Part shown: in pieces, positions 1 through 7,158 of the stretch | Layout: each line of letters begins with the position of its first letter | Position numbering within the stretch: the first letter of the stretch is position 1 | Origin: an uncultured Bacilli bacterium | GTDB lineage: Bacteria; Bacillota_I; Bacilli_A; RF39; UBA660 | Length of the DNA: 17,089 nucleotides | Assembly (NCBI GenBank): GCA_948999435.1 | Contig: CARJCM010000026.1 | Span: 1 to 17,089, forward strand | Direction of reading: 5' to 3' | Position numbers and translations under genes: made by a program | The notes under the pieces: model-generated | The model's input: only the letters and a program-made list of their open reading frames with translations | Database searches by the model: none | What the model was told of the DNA's origin: nothing

Positions 1-8
1 AAGTTCAT

Positions 9-443
9 CTATCTTTTGTTTTTGGTCTCACCAACACTACTTGACATTGAACCCAAATTATTAACAAAATCTTCTATTTTACTTTTATCAAAAATAAAGT
101 TATAACACGACAAATATAAAAATCTTAAATATTCTTCTTCATTAACCCCTTGTTTTTTTAACTGAGCTAAAAAACTATCAGAATTAAAATTTTGAAAATC
201 TCCAATATGTTCCAAAGCTTCTTCTTTAGACATACCATGTTTTTTAGCTATACTAATTAAATGTATTTCACTTTTATTATAAGCTTTTTGTAAAGAAGGA
301 ACTAAAATATTTAAAAATGAATCATATAATCTTTTTTCTTCTTCACTGGCCTCTTCTAAATAATAACATTTAGCTAGATTATATTCTTCTGGTGTAACAC
401 TTTGATTTCTAACAAATCTATAAAATACATCTTTTTTATTCAT
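9..443 (-). CDS. Unknown helical protein, 144 aa
   Basis: I do not recognise this protein. It is 144 residues, has no signal peptide or membrane segment, and looks mostly alpha-helical and charged, with runs such as EEASEEEKRLYD and KKHGMSKEEALEHIG that resemble small helical or HTH-like bundles. The start is the ATG at 443, preceded by an AGGGG ribosome site about 8 nt upstream. The stop is TAG at the window edge, so the gene appears complete. It diverges from the radical SAM gene at 526 through an 82-bp gap that holds a promoter for each direction, so it is probably transcribed as its own unit or as the first gene of a leftward operon. I infer a cytoplasmic location and propose no function. 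Its existence is well supported by length, SD and promoter. Confidence 0.75.
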   Translation of the reverse strand: MNKKDVFYRFVRNQSVTPEEYNLAKCYYLEEASEEEKRLYDSFLNILVPSLQKAYNKSEIHLISIAKKHGMSKEEALEHIGDFQNFNSDSFLAQLKKQGVNEEEYLRFLYLSCYNFIFDKSKIEDFVNNLGSMSSSVGETKNKR

Positions 444-468
444 AATAACTACCCCTTAAACGAGTGAT

Positions 469-497
469 ATTTTATCATAGCTTGCTATCAAAGTCAA
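469..497 (-). promoter_or_regulatory. Sigma-A-type promoter for the 144-aa gene
   Basis: Read on the minus strand, TTGACT (492-497) and TAAAAT (469-474) are separated by exactly 17 bp and lie 26 bp upstream of the ATG at 443. The -35 element falls inside the spacer of the opposing promoter for the radical SAM gene. Confidence 0.65.
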
Positions 498-510
498 ATT
501 TCGATATAAT
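482..510 (+). promoter_or_regulatory. Sigma-A-type promoter for the radical SAM gene
   Basis: TTGCTA (482-487) and a perfect TATAAT (505-510) are 17 bp apart. The predicted start near 517 leaves only about 9 nt before the ATG at 526, so the weak SD-like GGTG at 517-520 sits at the very 5' end of the mRNA. The -35 lies within the spacer of the divergent promoter. Confidence 0.7.
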
Positions 511-525
511 TACTTTGGTGATTTT

Positions 526-1434
526 ATGTTTCAATACACGTTAGATAATAAAAGATATCATACCTTAAATTATTTTTTTAAAAACAAATTTAATTCCAAA
601 GTATTTAAAATAGCTTTAAATGCTAATTTTAGTTGTCCTAATTTTAAAAATGGTACTGGATGTATTTTTTGTTCACATGGTTCTGGAAATAATTATGAAA
701 AATTATCATTAAAAGAACAATATGATTTAGTAAAAATTCCTTTAGATAAAAAATGGCCTAATTCTAAATATATCGCTTATTTTCAAGCTAATAGTAATAC
801 TTATGCTCCTCTAAATATATTAAAAGAAAAATATACTGAAGCCTTAAACCTTCCTAATATTATAGGTTTAGATATTGCTACTCGAAGTGATTGCCTAACT
901 GATGAAATACTAGATTATTTAAGTGAGCTTAACCAAAAAACTTTCTTAATGGTAGAAATAGGTTTACAATCAATGCATAATAAAACTTTAGAATTTATCA
1001 ATCGAGGTCATGATTTAAAAAATTTTGAAGAAGCTATAAAAAAATTAAAAGAAAGAAACATATTCACAATAGTTCATATTATAAATGGTCTCCCCTATGA
1101 AACTAAAGAAATGATGATTAAAACAGTTAAATATTTAAACAAATTAAATATAGATGGAATAAAGATTCATATGTTATATATAACAAAAGATACAAAACTA
1201 GCTGGGATTTATCAAGAAAACCCATTTCCTATATTATCTAAAGAAGAATATATTGATATAGTATGCAAACAACTAGAATATTTAAATCCCAAAATCATTG
1301 TTATGCGTATAACTGGGGACCCTATAAAAGAAGAATTAATCGCCCCAAACTGGTTATTAAAGAAATTTTGTGTGTTAAATGATATAGATAAAGAAATGAA
1401 AAAAAGAGATATCTACCAAGGAGATAAAATTTAA
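526..1434 (+). CDS. mnmL: Radical SAM tRNA-modification enzyme, YtqA/MnmL type
   Basis: This is a TIGR01212/YtqA-YhcC family radical SAM protein of 302 aa, about the family's usual length. The iron-sulfur cysteines are C37, C46 and C49 in a CX8CX2C arrangement (CPNFKNGTGCIFC), typical of this subgroup rather than the common CX3CX2C. Downstream family features include IGLDIATRSDCL, VEIGLQS and HIINGLPYET. In Bacillus and Streptococcus the YtqA subgroup (MnmL) takes part in making mnm5s2U at the tRNA wobble position, working with the methylase MnmM. No mnmM gene is present in this window, so a partner must lie elsewhere or be missing. It has its own promoter at 482-510 and converges on the sigma gene with a 4-bp overlap of the reading frames. 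The family call is firm; the MnmL function is by family inference. Confidence 0.85.
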   Translation: MFQYTLDNKRYHTLNYFFKNKFNSKVFKIALNANFSCPNFKNGTGCIFCSHGSGNNYEKLSLKEQYDLVKIPLDKKWPNSKYIAYFQANSNTYAPLNILKEKYTEALNLPNIIGLDIATRSDCLTDEILDYLSELNQKTFLMVEIGLQSMHNKTLEFINRGHDLKNFEEAIKKLKERNIFTIVHIINGLPYETKEMMIKTVKYLNKLNIDGIKIHMLYITKDTKLAGIYQENPFPILSKEEYIDIVCKQLEYLNPKIIVMRITGDPIKEELIAPNWLLKKFCVLNDIDKEMKKRDIYQGDKI

Positions 1435-1452
1435 TCTCCAAGGATATCTCTT
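1404..1452. terminator. Bidirectional terminator inside two convergent gene ends
   Basis: A 10-bp perfect inverted repeat, AAGAGATATC at 1404-1413 and GATATCTCTT at 1443-1452, encloses a second stem (GGAGAT with ATCTCC). On the minus strand it is followed by seven Ts (plus-strand A run before 1406). On the plus strand it is followed by the weaker ATTTTATGTTTT. It ends both the radical SAM and sigma-factor transcripts and is made of their coding sequence. Confidence 0.7.
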
Positions 1453-2018
1453 ATTTTATGTTTTAATCTTTGAATTGTATTATCAATTTGTTTAGAGTTT
1501 TTATCAGTTATTAAAGCAATAGTTTGATAATCAAACCCATTAGAATACAATTTAAAAACTTCATATTCACTATCTGATAAAGCATTTTTTATTTTAGATA
1601 ATAACTCATCATATTCTTGTTCTTCAGCTAATTTCTTTAAAGGATCATTAATACTAGAATCACTAATTAAATCTTTTAATGTCACACCATCTTCATTATA
1701 ATCATAATCTAAAGAATAAGTATTATTAAGTATTTTAGCTTTTTCACTACTATACTTTTTAATTAATTTTTGTAATCTTCTATCAATACAAAGAGAAATA
1801 AAAGTTGAGAGTTTTGCATTTTTATCATTTTGATAAGAATTAATCGCATCACTAAAAGCATAAGCAGCTTCACTAATAAGTTCATTTAAATCAATATTTA
1901 AATAACCTGCCATACTAGCATATTTCCGAATTAAAATATCTTCAATATATTTATATTTTTTATATAACTCATTTTTAGCTTCATCACTAGCAAGTTCTAC
2001 TAATCTTTCTTCTTCCAT
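1431..2018 (-). CDS. sigH: SigH-like alternative sigma factor
   Basis: The 195-aa protein has a sigma-70 region 2-like N-terminal half (roughly residues 20-95) and a clear region 4 helix-turn-helix at about 140-190. Phrases such as LSDSEYEVFKLYSNGFDYQTIA and IDNTIQRLKHKIRDIL match SigH of Bacillus more closely than housekeeping or ECF factors. The context agrees: the gene starts in a TAATG overlap with rlmB, and rlmB lies just upstream of sigH in Bacillus, where yacP sits between them (absent here). SigH drives transition-state, sporulation or competence genes in Firmicutes; its targets here cannot be inferred. Region 2 looks degenerate (LNELISEAAYAFSDAINSY), so promoter recognition may have diverged. 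It is co-transcribed and probably translationally coupled with rlmB. Confidence 0.75.
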   Translation of the reverse strand: MEEERLVELASDEAKNELYKKYKYIEDILIRKYASMAGYLNIDLNELISEAAYAFSDAINSYQNDKNAKLSTFISLCIDRRLQKLIKKYSSEKAKILNNTYSLDYDYNEDGVTLKDLISDSSINDPLKKLAEEQEYDELLSKIKNALSDSEYEVFKLYSNGFDYQTIALITDKNSKQIDNTIQRLKHKIRDILGD

Positions 2019-2689
2019 TAAATCATCCCATAAATAAGTATCGCTGCACTAACACTAGCGTTTAAAGAATTAATTTTCCCAAACATAGGAATACTTACTA
2101 TTTCATCAGCAGACTCTCTAATAATGCGAGATACTCCTGCTCCTTCTGCTCCAATTACTAAAGCTCGTTTTTCAGCATAATCAAGAGTGCGATAATCTTT
2201 ACCATCCATATCTGCCGCATAAACAAAGAAGAAATTATCTTTTAATTTTTTTAAAGCATTATTAAGATTACTAACTAAAACCACTTTTACATTATTAATA
2301 GCTCCTGCACTAATTTTCATAACAGTTTCATTAACTCGAACACTTCTATTATCTGGAATAATTATAGCTTTAATCCCTGCACATTCACAAGTTCTAATTA
2401 TTGCTCCAAGATTATGCGGATCTTCTAAATGATCTAAGCAAACCACAAAATCTTCATCCAAAACATCAGATAATTTGTAATAAAGATAATCATCAACATC
2501 AATAACAATACCCTGATGATTTTCCCTAACCATTTTATTAAGTCTTTGAACAGGAACAAATTCAAAACGTATTTTATTTTGTTTTAAATATTCTATAACT
2601 TCATTATCTTTAAAAAATTCTCTCAAAAAAACCTTATGAATTTTTTCTATTGGAGTTTCCTTAAGTACATTTTTACCACACACATACAT
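2018..2689 (-). CDS. rlmB: 23S rRNA Gm methyltransferase, RlmB/TrmH (SpoU) family
   Basis: A SPOUT-class SAM-dependent 2'-O-methyltransferase of 223 aa. All three SpoU motifs are visible: motif 1 LDHLEDPHNLGAIIRTCEC with the conserved Asn and catalytic Arg, motif 2 LVIGAEGAGVSRIIRE, and motif 3 VSIPMFGKINSLNASVSAA. An N-terminal RNA-binding substrate domain (about residues 1-75) begins with the family-like MYVCGKNVLKE. RlmB methylates 23S rRNA (G2251 in E. coli); the exact target here is inferred. I chose the ATG at 2689, which has AGGTG six bases upstream; a GTG at 2698 would lie inside the SD itself. It is the first gene of a two-gene operon, with the sigma gene overlapping its stop. Confidence 0.88.
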   Translation of the reverse strand: MYVCGKNVLKETPIEKIHKVFLREFFKDNEVIEYLKQNKIRFEFVPVQRLNKMVRENHQGIVIDVDDYLYYKLSDVLDEDFVVCLDHLEDPHNLGAIIRTCECAGIKAIIIPDNRSVRVNETVMKISAGAINNVKVVLVSNLNNALKKLKDNFFFVYAADMDGKDYRTLDYAEKRALVIGAEGAGVSRIIRESADEIVSIPMFGKINSLNASVSAAILIYGMI

Positions 2690-2707
2690 AGATATCACCT
2701 AGTCTGT

Positions 2708-2736
2708 ATTCTACCAAAAAAGAATCAAAAAGTAAA
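2708..2736 (-). promoter_or_regulatory. Promoter of the rlmB-sigH operon
   Basis: On the minus strand TTTACT (2731-2736), a 17-bp spacer and TAGAAT (2708-2713) precede rlmB. A TG one base upstream of the -10 gives an extended -10. The 5' leader would be about 12 nt. Confidence 0.6.
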
Positions 2737-2761
2737 CAAAAAGAGCAGTAAAACCACTCTT
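2734..2761 (-). terminator. Intrinsic terminator of the surface-protein gene
   Basis: On the minus strand AAGAGTGGT, loop TTT and ACTGCTCTT form a 9-bp stem with two G-U pairs (2741-2761), followed by TTTGTTT. It begins at the stop codon and overlaps the -35 box of rlmB. Confidence 0.75.
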
Positions 2762-4529
2762 AATCAGCCACAACATATGGATTATCTAAAGTACCATTTC
2801 CACCACTAAATGTTACATCAGAGCGTAAATTTATTACTGGGCGCAAGCCAAAAGTACCAGTTACGAGGCCGCTGGTTAATTGACCAATATAGCCCACAAG
2901 GAATACACCAATTTGATATGAAGACCCAACCGAACTTGAGCCAAACGGAGACATCATCCAATAGTATTGTCCATTGCATAAATAGTATGAACTATTTGTT
3001 GTTCCGTGCGTTCCTCCAGCATATGCTACCTCGTCTGCTGCTATTAATCCTACCTTTAATGTATATACATCTCCTAATGGACAGCTTAATGTTGGCTTTT
3101 TATTGGTCTGTAGCCTTTCTCTTGCTGCATAGTAGAGTGTACTTGAAGGTTGTGAACTCCAACTATATCCTGATGTAGTGTTTCGATCATTACAGAACTT
3201 TCCATCTACTATCTTTGTTGAATATTCAGTGTTATTTCCTATATTATTGTTATACCATGACTCAAGTTGTGTCTTTGCATTACTTGGTGTTCCTCCTGTT
3301 TGTGGATTTGTTGTTGATGGTCTTTGTGATGAATTATATGTCCATCCTACATAATATGATTGATTAGAACTTGTATTATATGCTACATTTTGTACTGCTA
3401 TACTATCTGCTGTATTGGTTCCATTTGCATGACATGTTGTTCCATCATAGATTAATCTTATTGAACCATCACCATTGATTCTAATAATTCTCCAACACTT
3501 ATTAGCAAACTCAACATAATTGTTTGTTACTGCTCCTCGCCAATAGTAAGAGTACTCGCCATACATTCCATCTTCTACTTTATATACTCCTTCATCTGTT
3601 GTTGCTACATTCGTAAAATTTGGTATTCCATTATTAATAGTTATATTATTTAGTATTGTTTCACTCGCTGTTGGAACATATTCATCAAAATATAAATAGC
3701 AACTTGTTCCACTTTTATTTAAATTATCTGCATAAAATCTTTTATTTTTTGTATCCCAACCAGGTATGGTTCCATTACTACATGTACTTTTCTCTGTATT
3801 TAATTGATATCCTTCTTGTGGTATATCTTCTACTTGCCTATATTCTCCATCATCTTGTTTTACATAAGCTGCTATTATATTTATATCTGGTTTTATGTCA
3901 CTTTCTTCTACTGTTACTTCTCCTTCAAATGTTCCATCTAAATCTTCATTTTGTGGTTCATCTAAATTTGGATATTCAAGTATTACATAGTAATAATAAC
4001 TTATTCCATTATTTACTGCTGTTATAAATTCATCTTTTGCTAATATTACTTTAGAATCATTCTTATTTATTCTTCCACTTGCTATTTCTGTTCCTAATCT
4101 ATCTATATTTGTTATTGTACATTCTTCACTTAGTTGTTTTGATGCTCCAACCATTTTAGTCTTTTTTTCACATGTTGCATTTACTTCTATTTCTTCACTT
4201 GTTTTATATATACTAAAATTAAGTGGTGTTGTTAAGCTATTTGTTCCTTTCCATATTAAATTATATGGTATAAGTTCATTATTTCCTGTTGCCGTTACTT
4301 TTATAGCACTTACTGTTTTATGTCCTGGAAGTATTTCTAAATCTTCAAATTCTAATATTCCTTCTACATCTACTCTAGCTCCTCTAATAACTGCAGTTGT
4401 TACACTTGTACTTCCACCATTACCATTTGTAAGTATTTTAGTTACAAAATATGCTAAAGATACTCCTCCAAATAATAGTAAAACACCTACTACTATTAAT
4501 AATTTTTTATTCTTTTCCTTAACTTCCAT
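2760..4529 (-). CDS. Large anchored surface protein with variable-looking C-terminal module
   Basis: The 589-aa protein starts with a short basic segment and one hydrophobic helix (about residues 9-29) ending in SLAYF, which resembles SipW-dependent signal peptides of TasA/camelysin-type proteins. Residues about 45-215 (LPGHKTVSAIKVTATGNNEL) fit a TasA-like beta-sandwich. A Cys-containing segment (CSNGTIPGWDTKNKRFY, then CYLYFDEY) follows at about 250-290. The C-terminal half starts at WRGAVTNNYVEFANKCWRII and ends in WMMSPFG, a variable stretch and GLRPVINLRSDVTFSGGNG, a module frequent in gut Firmicutes surface proteins and similar to DUF6273-like folds. The ATG at 4529 has the SD AAGGAAGGAA. 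It is a single-gene unit with its own promoter and terminator. The role (adhesion or surface display) is inferred; the exact family is uncertain. Confidence 0.8.
   Translation of the reverse strand: MEVKEKNKKLLIVVGVLLLFGGVSLAYFVTKILTNGNGGSTSVTTAVIRGARVDVEGILEFEDLEILPGHKTVSAIKVTATGNNELIPYNLIWKGTNSLTTPLNFSIYKTSEEIEVNATCEKKTKMVGASKQLSEECTITNIDRLGTEIASGRINKNDSKVILAKDEFITAVNNGISYYYYVILEYPNLDEPQNEDLDGTFEGEVTVEESDIKPDINIIAAYVKQDDGEYRQVEDIPQEGYQLNTEKSTCSNGTIPGWDTKNKRFYADNLNKSGTSCYLYFDEYVPTASETILNNITINNGIPNFTNVATTDEGVYKVEDGMYGEYSYYWRGAVTNNYVEFANKCWRIIRINGDGSIRLIYDGTTCHANGTNTADSIAVQNVAYNTSSNQSYYVGWTYNSSQRPSTTNPQTGGTPSNAKTQLESWYNNNIGNNTEYSTKIVDGKFCNDRNTTSGYSWSSQPSSTLYYAARERLQTNKKPTLSCPLGDVYTLKVGLIAADEVAYAGGTHGTTNSSYYLCNGQYYWMMSPFGSSSVGSSYQIGVFLVGYIGQLTSGLVTGTFGLRPVINLRSDVTFSGGNGTLDNPYVVAD
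2850..2960 (-). other. Compositionally distinct C-terminal patch, candidate variable region
   Basis: Codons for residues 524-560 of the surface protein run from WMMSPFG to TGTF. They use G/C-rich codons (CCG, GGC, TCG, GGG, GTG, AGC, CTC) that are rare in the neighbouring genes, and most end in C or T. The patch sits between conserved flanks (QYYW before, GLRPVINL after), as variable regions of diversity-generating retroelement targets do. No reverse transcriptase or template repeat is visible here, so this is only a candidate. Confidence 0.35.
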
Positions 4530-4577
4530 TTTCTATTCCTTCCTTCACTTTAAACATTCTAATACAATTCTTTTACT

Positions 4578-4606
4578 ATTTCATTATCTTCGACATAACT
4601 TGTCAA
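4578..4606 (-). promoter_or_regulatory. Probable promoter of the surface-protein gene
   Basis: On the minus strand a perfect TTGACA (4601-4606) lies 17 bp from TGAAAT (4578-4583, 4 of 6 matches), giving a leader of about 40 nt. A second candidate further upstream is TTGAAA (4689-4694) with TATATT (4666-4671), also with a 17-bp spacer. The sequence cannot decide between them. Confidence 0.45.
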
Positions 4607-4732
4607 AACTTTCCTTTAAACTTAAATTAAAATAGTTGACTAGTATATTAAATTTTTATATTATAAATATACAATATAATTTAATTTTTTTCAATATTAT
4701 TTGTTCTATTTTCCAACATATTTTTAAGCCCA

Positions 4733-4757
4733 ATAAAAAAAGAGGTTAATTCCTCTT
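4733..4757 (-). terminator. Intrinsic terminator of murD
   Basis: On the minus strand AGAGG, loop AATTAA and CCTCT form a 5-bp GC-containing stem directly after the murD stop, followed by a run of seven or more Ts. Confidence 0.75.
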
Positions 4758-6074
4758 CTAAAAATTATTAACAATATTTTTAAACTCTTCTCCTCTATCT
4801 TCAAACTTTGCATATTGATCCCATGAAGCTGAACCAGGACTAAGAAGAACAATATCATTACTTTGAACATTTTTAATTATACTAGCTAAAGCATCTTTCA
4901 TAAATTCAAATTCTTCATAATTTATATTATTAGTATTACAAAAATCAATTATTCTACATCTTACTTCCCCAATGGCATAAACCTTTTTTATTTTATCTTT
5001 AAATGGTAATAAATCTTCAAAATCTTGATTTCTATCCATCCCACCAAGTATTAAATGAATATTACCATCAAAACTTTTTAAAGCTGTTACTGTTGCCGTT
5101 GGATTAGTAGATTTTGAATCATTATAATATTTTACTCCATTTAAATCTCTTACAAATTCTATTCTATGTTCTACTCCCTTAAATTCTTTTAAAACTTGAA
5201 TAGCATATTTAAAATCTATTTTTAAGATATCCATTAATACTAACATTGCTAAAATATTTTCATAATTATGCATTCCTTTTAATAAAATATCTTCTATGTT
5301 TATAACTGGTTCATTATTAACATAAATAATACCATTCTCTATTCTATTATCTTTACTATTAAAATAATATCTTGTAGATGTAATATCATTAGTAATTTCC
5401 ATTGAATCATAATTAGCTTCATTTAAAATAGCAATATTACTATCTAAATGATGATTGAATATTTTATGTTTTACATTTTTATAAGCTTCATAAGAACCAT
5501 GATAATCTAAATGAGTTGGACATAAATTAGTTAATATACTAATATCTGTTTTAAAATCATCCATATCAATTAATTGATGATCAGATATTTCTAAAAGTAA
5601 TATATCATCTTTTTTCAAATCTTTTACTATTTTAGATAAAGGAGTTCCAATATTACCTCCTAATTTTACTGCAATACCTGCTTTTTTTAATACTTCATAA
5701 ATAAGTGAAGTAGTTGTCGTTTTACCATTAGAACCAGTAACACCAATAATCTTAACAGGAACATCTATATAGTGAAAAGCCACTTCCATTTCATTTACTA
5801 CTGGAATATTTAAACTTCTAGCTTTTTCTACACAAGGATGAAATGGAAATACTGCTGGATTTTTTATTAAAACATCATATGAACCATCAAGTAATAATTC
5901 TGGCTCATTAGTTTTTATAAACTTAATTCCTAGACTTTCTAACTCTTTTAAATTATCAATATTTTGATCTTTACTATCAGTTATTAATATTTCATTATTT
6001 TTATATAAAAGTTTAGCTACTTCATAACCACTTCTAGCCATCCCTAAAATTAATATTTTTTTATTATTATACAT
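4758..6074 (-). CDS. murD: UDP-N-acetylmuramoylalanine-D-glutamate ligase
   Basis: MurD adds D-glutamate to UDP-MurNAc-L-Ala in the cytoplasm, using ATP. The 438-aa protein has the normal length and three Mur-ligase domains. The N-terminal Rossmann part begins with KKILILGMARSGYEVAKLL; the central ATPase has the P-loop GVTGSNGKTTTTS and the HLDYHGSYEAYKNVK segment; the C-terminal domain has YYNDSKSTNPTATVTAL and ends with LLSPGSASWDQYAKFEDRG. One oddity: the usual SSFQ signature in the central domain reads SDHQ (LLEISDHQLIDM). The ATG at 6074 is chosen because AGGTG lies six bases upstream; a GTG at 6083 overlaps that SD. The gene follows the glucosaminidase gene but an intrinsic terminator lies between them, so it may have its own weak promoter. 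Confidence 0.95.
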   Translation of the reverse strand: MYNNKKILILGMARSGYEVAKLLYKNNEILITDSKDQNIDNLKELESLGIKFIKTNEPELLLDGSYDVLIKNPAVFPFHPCVEKARSLNIPVVNEMEVAFHYIDVPVKIIGVTGSNGKTTTTSLIYEVLKKAGIAVKLGGNIGTPLSKIVKDLKKDDILLLEISDHQLIDMDDFKTDISILTNLCPTHLDYHGSYEAYKNVKHKIFNHHLDSNIAILNEANYDSMEITNDITSTRYYFNSKDNRIENGIIYVNNEPVINIEDILLKGMHNYENILAMLVLMDILKIDFKYAIQVLKEFKGVEHRIEFVRDLNGVKYYNDSKSTNPTATVTALKSFDGNIHLILGGMDRNQDFEDLLPFKDKIKKVYAIGEVRCRIIDFCNTNNINYEEFEFMKDALASIIKNVQSNDIVLLSPGSASWDQYAKFEDRGEEFKNIVNNF

Positions 6075-6108
6075 GCATATCACCTAAGATAATTATATTC
6101 TAAATAAT

Positions 6109-6131
6109 AAAAAAAAGCAATTAACTTGCTT
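6109..6131 (-). terminator. Intrinsic terminator of the glucosaminidase gene
   Basis: On the minus strand AAGCAA, loop GTTAA and TTGCTT (6115-6131) form a 6-bp stem followed by TTTTTTTT. The hairpin is partly built from the 19-bp tandem duplication at 6125-6162. Confidence 0.7.
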
Positions 6132-6162
6132 TAATTAACTTCACTTGCTTTAATTAACTTCA
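6125..6162. repeat. Perfect 19-bp tandem duplication across a stop codon
   Basis: The unit CTTGCTTTAATTAACTTCA occurs twice head to tail (6125-6143 and 6144-6162). Because 19 is not a multiple of three, the two copies are read in different frames, and the glucosaminidase gene terminates in the second copy it meets (TAA at 6131-6133). It looks like a recent slippage or duplication event. Confidence 0.9.
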
Positions 6163-6706
6163 CATAATAGTTAACATTTTTATGCCAATTTGGATTTTCA
6201 GCATATTTTCTGTTCATTAATTCTGGAGTTGTTAACCCTTTTTCATAATAATTTTTTTGTAAATTTCCTACGAAAGCTCTAATACCCTCTTCCATAGAAT
6301 CAAATTTCATATAACCATTACGCCCACGCATACCACCAACGTTGTATTTAACTCTAGCCAAATAACTACATTTCCACATACAACCAGTTTCATGTAGAAG
6401 AATCGAAGTTGCAACTATTGGGTCTACATTTTTTTCTAAAGACACTTCAGATATATAACGTCCATAACCTGCTAAATCAGATTTAAGAACTTTATCTAAT
6501 TTTTCACTTAACTCATTTAAAGTTAAACCTTCATACACTACCATTTTAGCTCGCATCTCTTCTTCATTACGAATATTAGCACTAGCTAAATTAATTTGTG
6601 TTACAGTAATTTCTATATAATGTTTATTATTATTTTCTTTATAAATGTTAATAAATGCACCTAAGATTAACATTATTCCTATCATCTTAAGTAAATATTT
6701 TTTCAT
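6131..6706 (-). CDS. Small membrane-anchored GH73-type N-acetylglucosaminidase
   Basis: A 191-aa protein with a basic N terminus and one hydrophobic segment (about residues 5-22) that acts as a signal or anchor. The catalytic domain runs from about residue 85. It shows the GH73/LytG-AcmA pattern: SILLHETGCMW with the presumed catalytic Glu106, then YNVGGMRGRNG, the Phe/Tyr-rich GIRAFVGNLQKNYYEKG, and the C-terminal YAENPNWHKNV. It would cleave glycan strands of peptidoglycan outside the membrane during wall growth or separation. No LysM, SH3 or choline-binding repeats follow, so wall binding is minimal. The ATG at 6706 has GGGGG about 12 nt upstream and GGAAG immediately before it. Its last codons lie in a 19-bp tandem duplication, so the C terminus has probably changed recently. 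Confidence 0.85.
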   Translation of the reverse strand: MKKYLLKMIGIMLILGAFINIYKENNNKHYIEITVTQINLASANIRNEEEMRAKMVVYEGLTLNELSEKLDKVLKSDLAGYGRYISEVSLEKNVDPIVATSILLHETGCMWKCSYLARVKYNVGGMRGRNGYMKFDSMEEGIRAFVGNLQKNYYEKGLTTPELMNRKYAENPNWHKNVNYYVKLIKASEVN

Positions 6707-6744
6707 ACTTCCAAATTTCCCCCTAAACTTTGTGAAGTGATTAA

Positions 6745-6773
6745 ATTATAGCATATTTTCATAAAAAAGTCAA
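6745..6773 (-). promoter_or_regulatory. Sigma-A promoter of the glucosaminidase gene
   Basis: On the minus strand TTGACT (6768-6773), a 17-bp spacer and a perfect TATAAT (6745-6750) preceded by TGC give a strong extended promoter. A single TTCACA hexamer (6731-6736) lies just downstream near the predicted start, possibly a lone operator half-site. Confidence 0.8.
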
Positions 6774-6792
6774 ATTTACTACAAACAATAGT

Positions 6793-7098
6793 TTATATTT
6801 TATCTATATTTATTATATTATTGATACTAACTTTATCTCCATTTAAAGTAAGCAAATAATTACCAGCTTTACCCACAATAGTAGTTTCAATCTCTTCATT
6901 ATTAAGCAATTTAATTCTTACTCTACTTTTATAAACATGATTTGGTGATGCAAATATTTCATTTATTTTTCTAGGAATATTCTCACTTTCTAAACTTCTA
7001 GTATCTGGCGTACTAGTAGAACATACATGATAGTTTAAATTATTACTTAATTCCTTATCAATAGGATTCGCATAAACTCTAGGTAAATTATTATTCAT
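6793..7098 (-). CDS. Small protein with Sm-like C-terminal half, 101 aa
   Basis: I cannot name this protein. The first half (MNNNLPRVYANPIDKEL...) is polar and probably flexible. The second half, from about residue 55 (YKSRVRIKLLNNEEIETT, then VGKAGNYLLTLNGDKVSI), has the alternating beta pattern of a small Sm-like or SH3-like barrel, as in several short Firmicutes proteins including spore-associated ones. The start is the ATG at 7098, preceded by AAGAGGTG eight bases away. An upstream in-frame start at 7149 would add a hydrophobic stretch but has no SD and would overlap the divergent gene. It diverges from the SEDS gene over about 60 bp, so the two promoters must overlap. Its function is unknown. 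Confidence 0.65.
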   Translation of the reverse strand: MNNNLPRVYANPIDKELSNNLNYHVCSTSTPDTRSLESENIPRKINEIFASPNHVYKSRVRIKLLNNEEIETTIVGKAGNYLLTLNGDKVSINNIINIDKI

Positions 7099-7158
7099 AT
7101 ATAGACACCTCTTAATACATTTTATGATAAAAATAATAATTTGAAACATAATAAAAAT

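Noticed and set aside
2810..4027. Plus-strand frames of about 120 aa opposite the surface-protein gene
   Set aside because: They lack SDs and promoters, have low-complexity Leu/His/Tyr-rich products, and mirror the real minus-strand gene.
4620..4690. AT-rich palindromic stretch before the surface-protein gene as a possible regulatory RNA or repeat
   Set aside because: The dyads are short and made only of A and T, as expected by chance at this composition.
7099..7149. Upstream extension of the 101-aa protein to 7149
   Set aside because: No SD, overlap with the divergent SEDS gene, and a good SD in front of the ATG at 7098.
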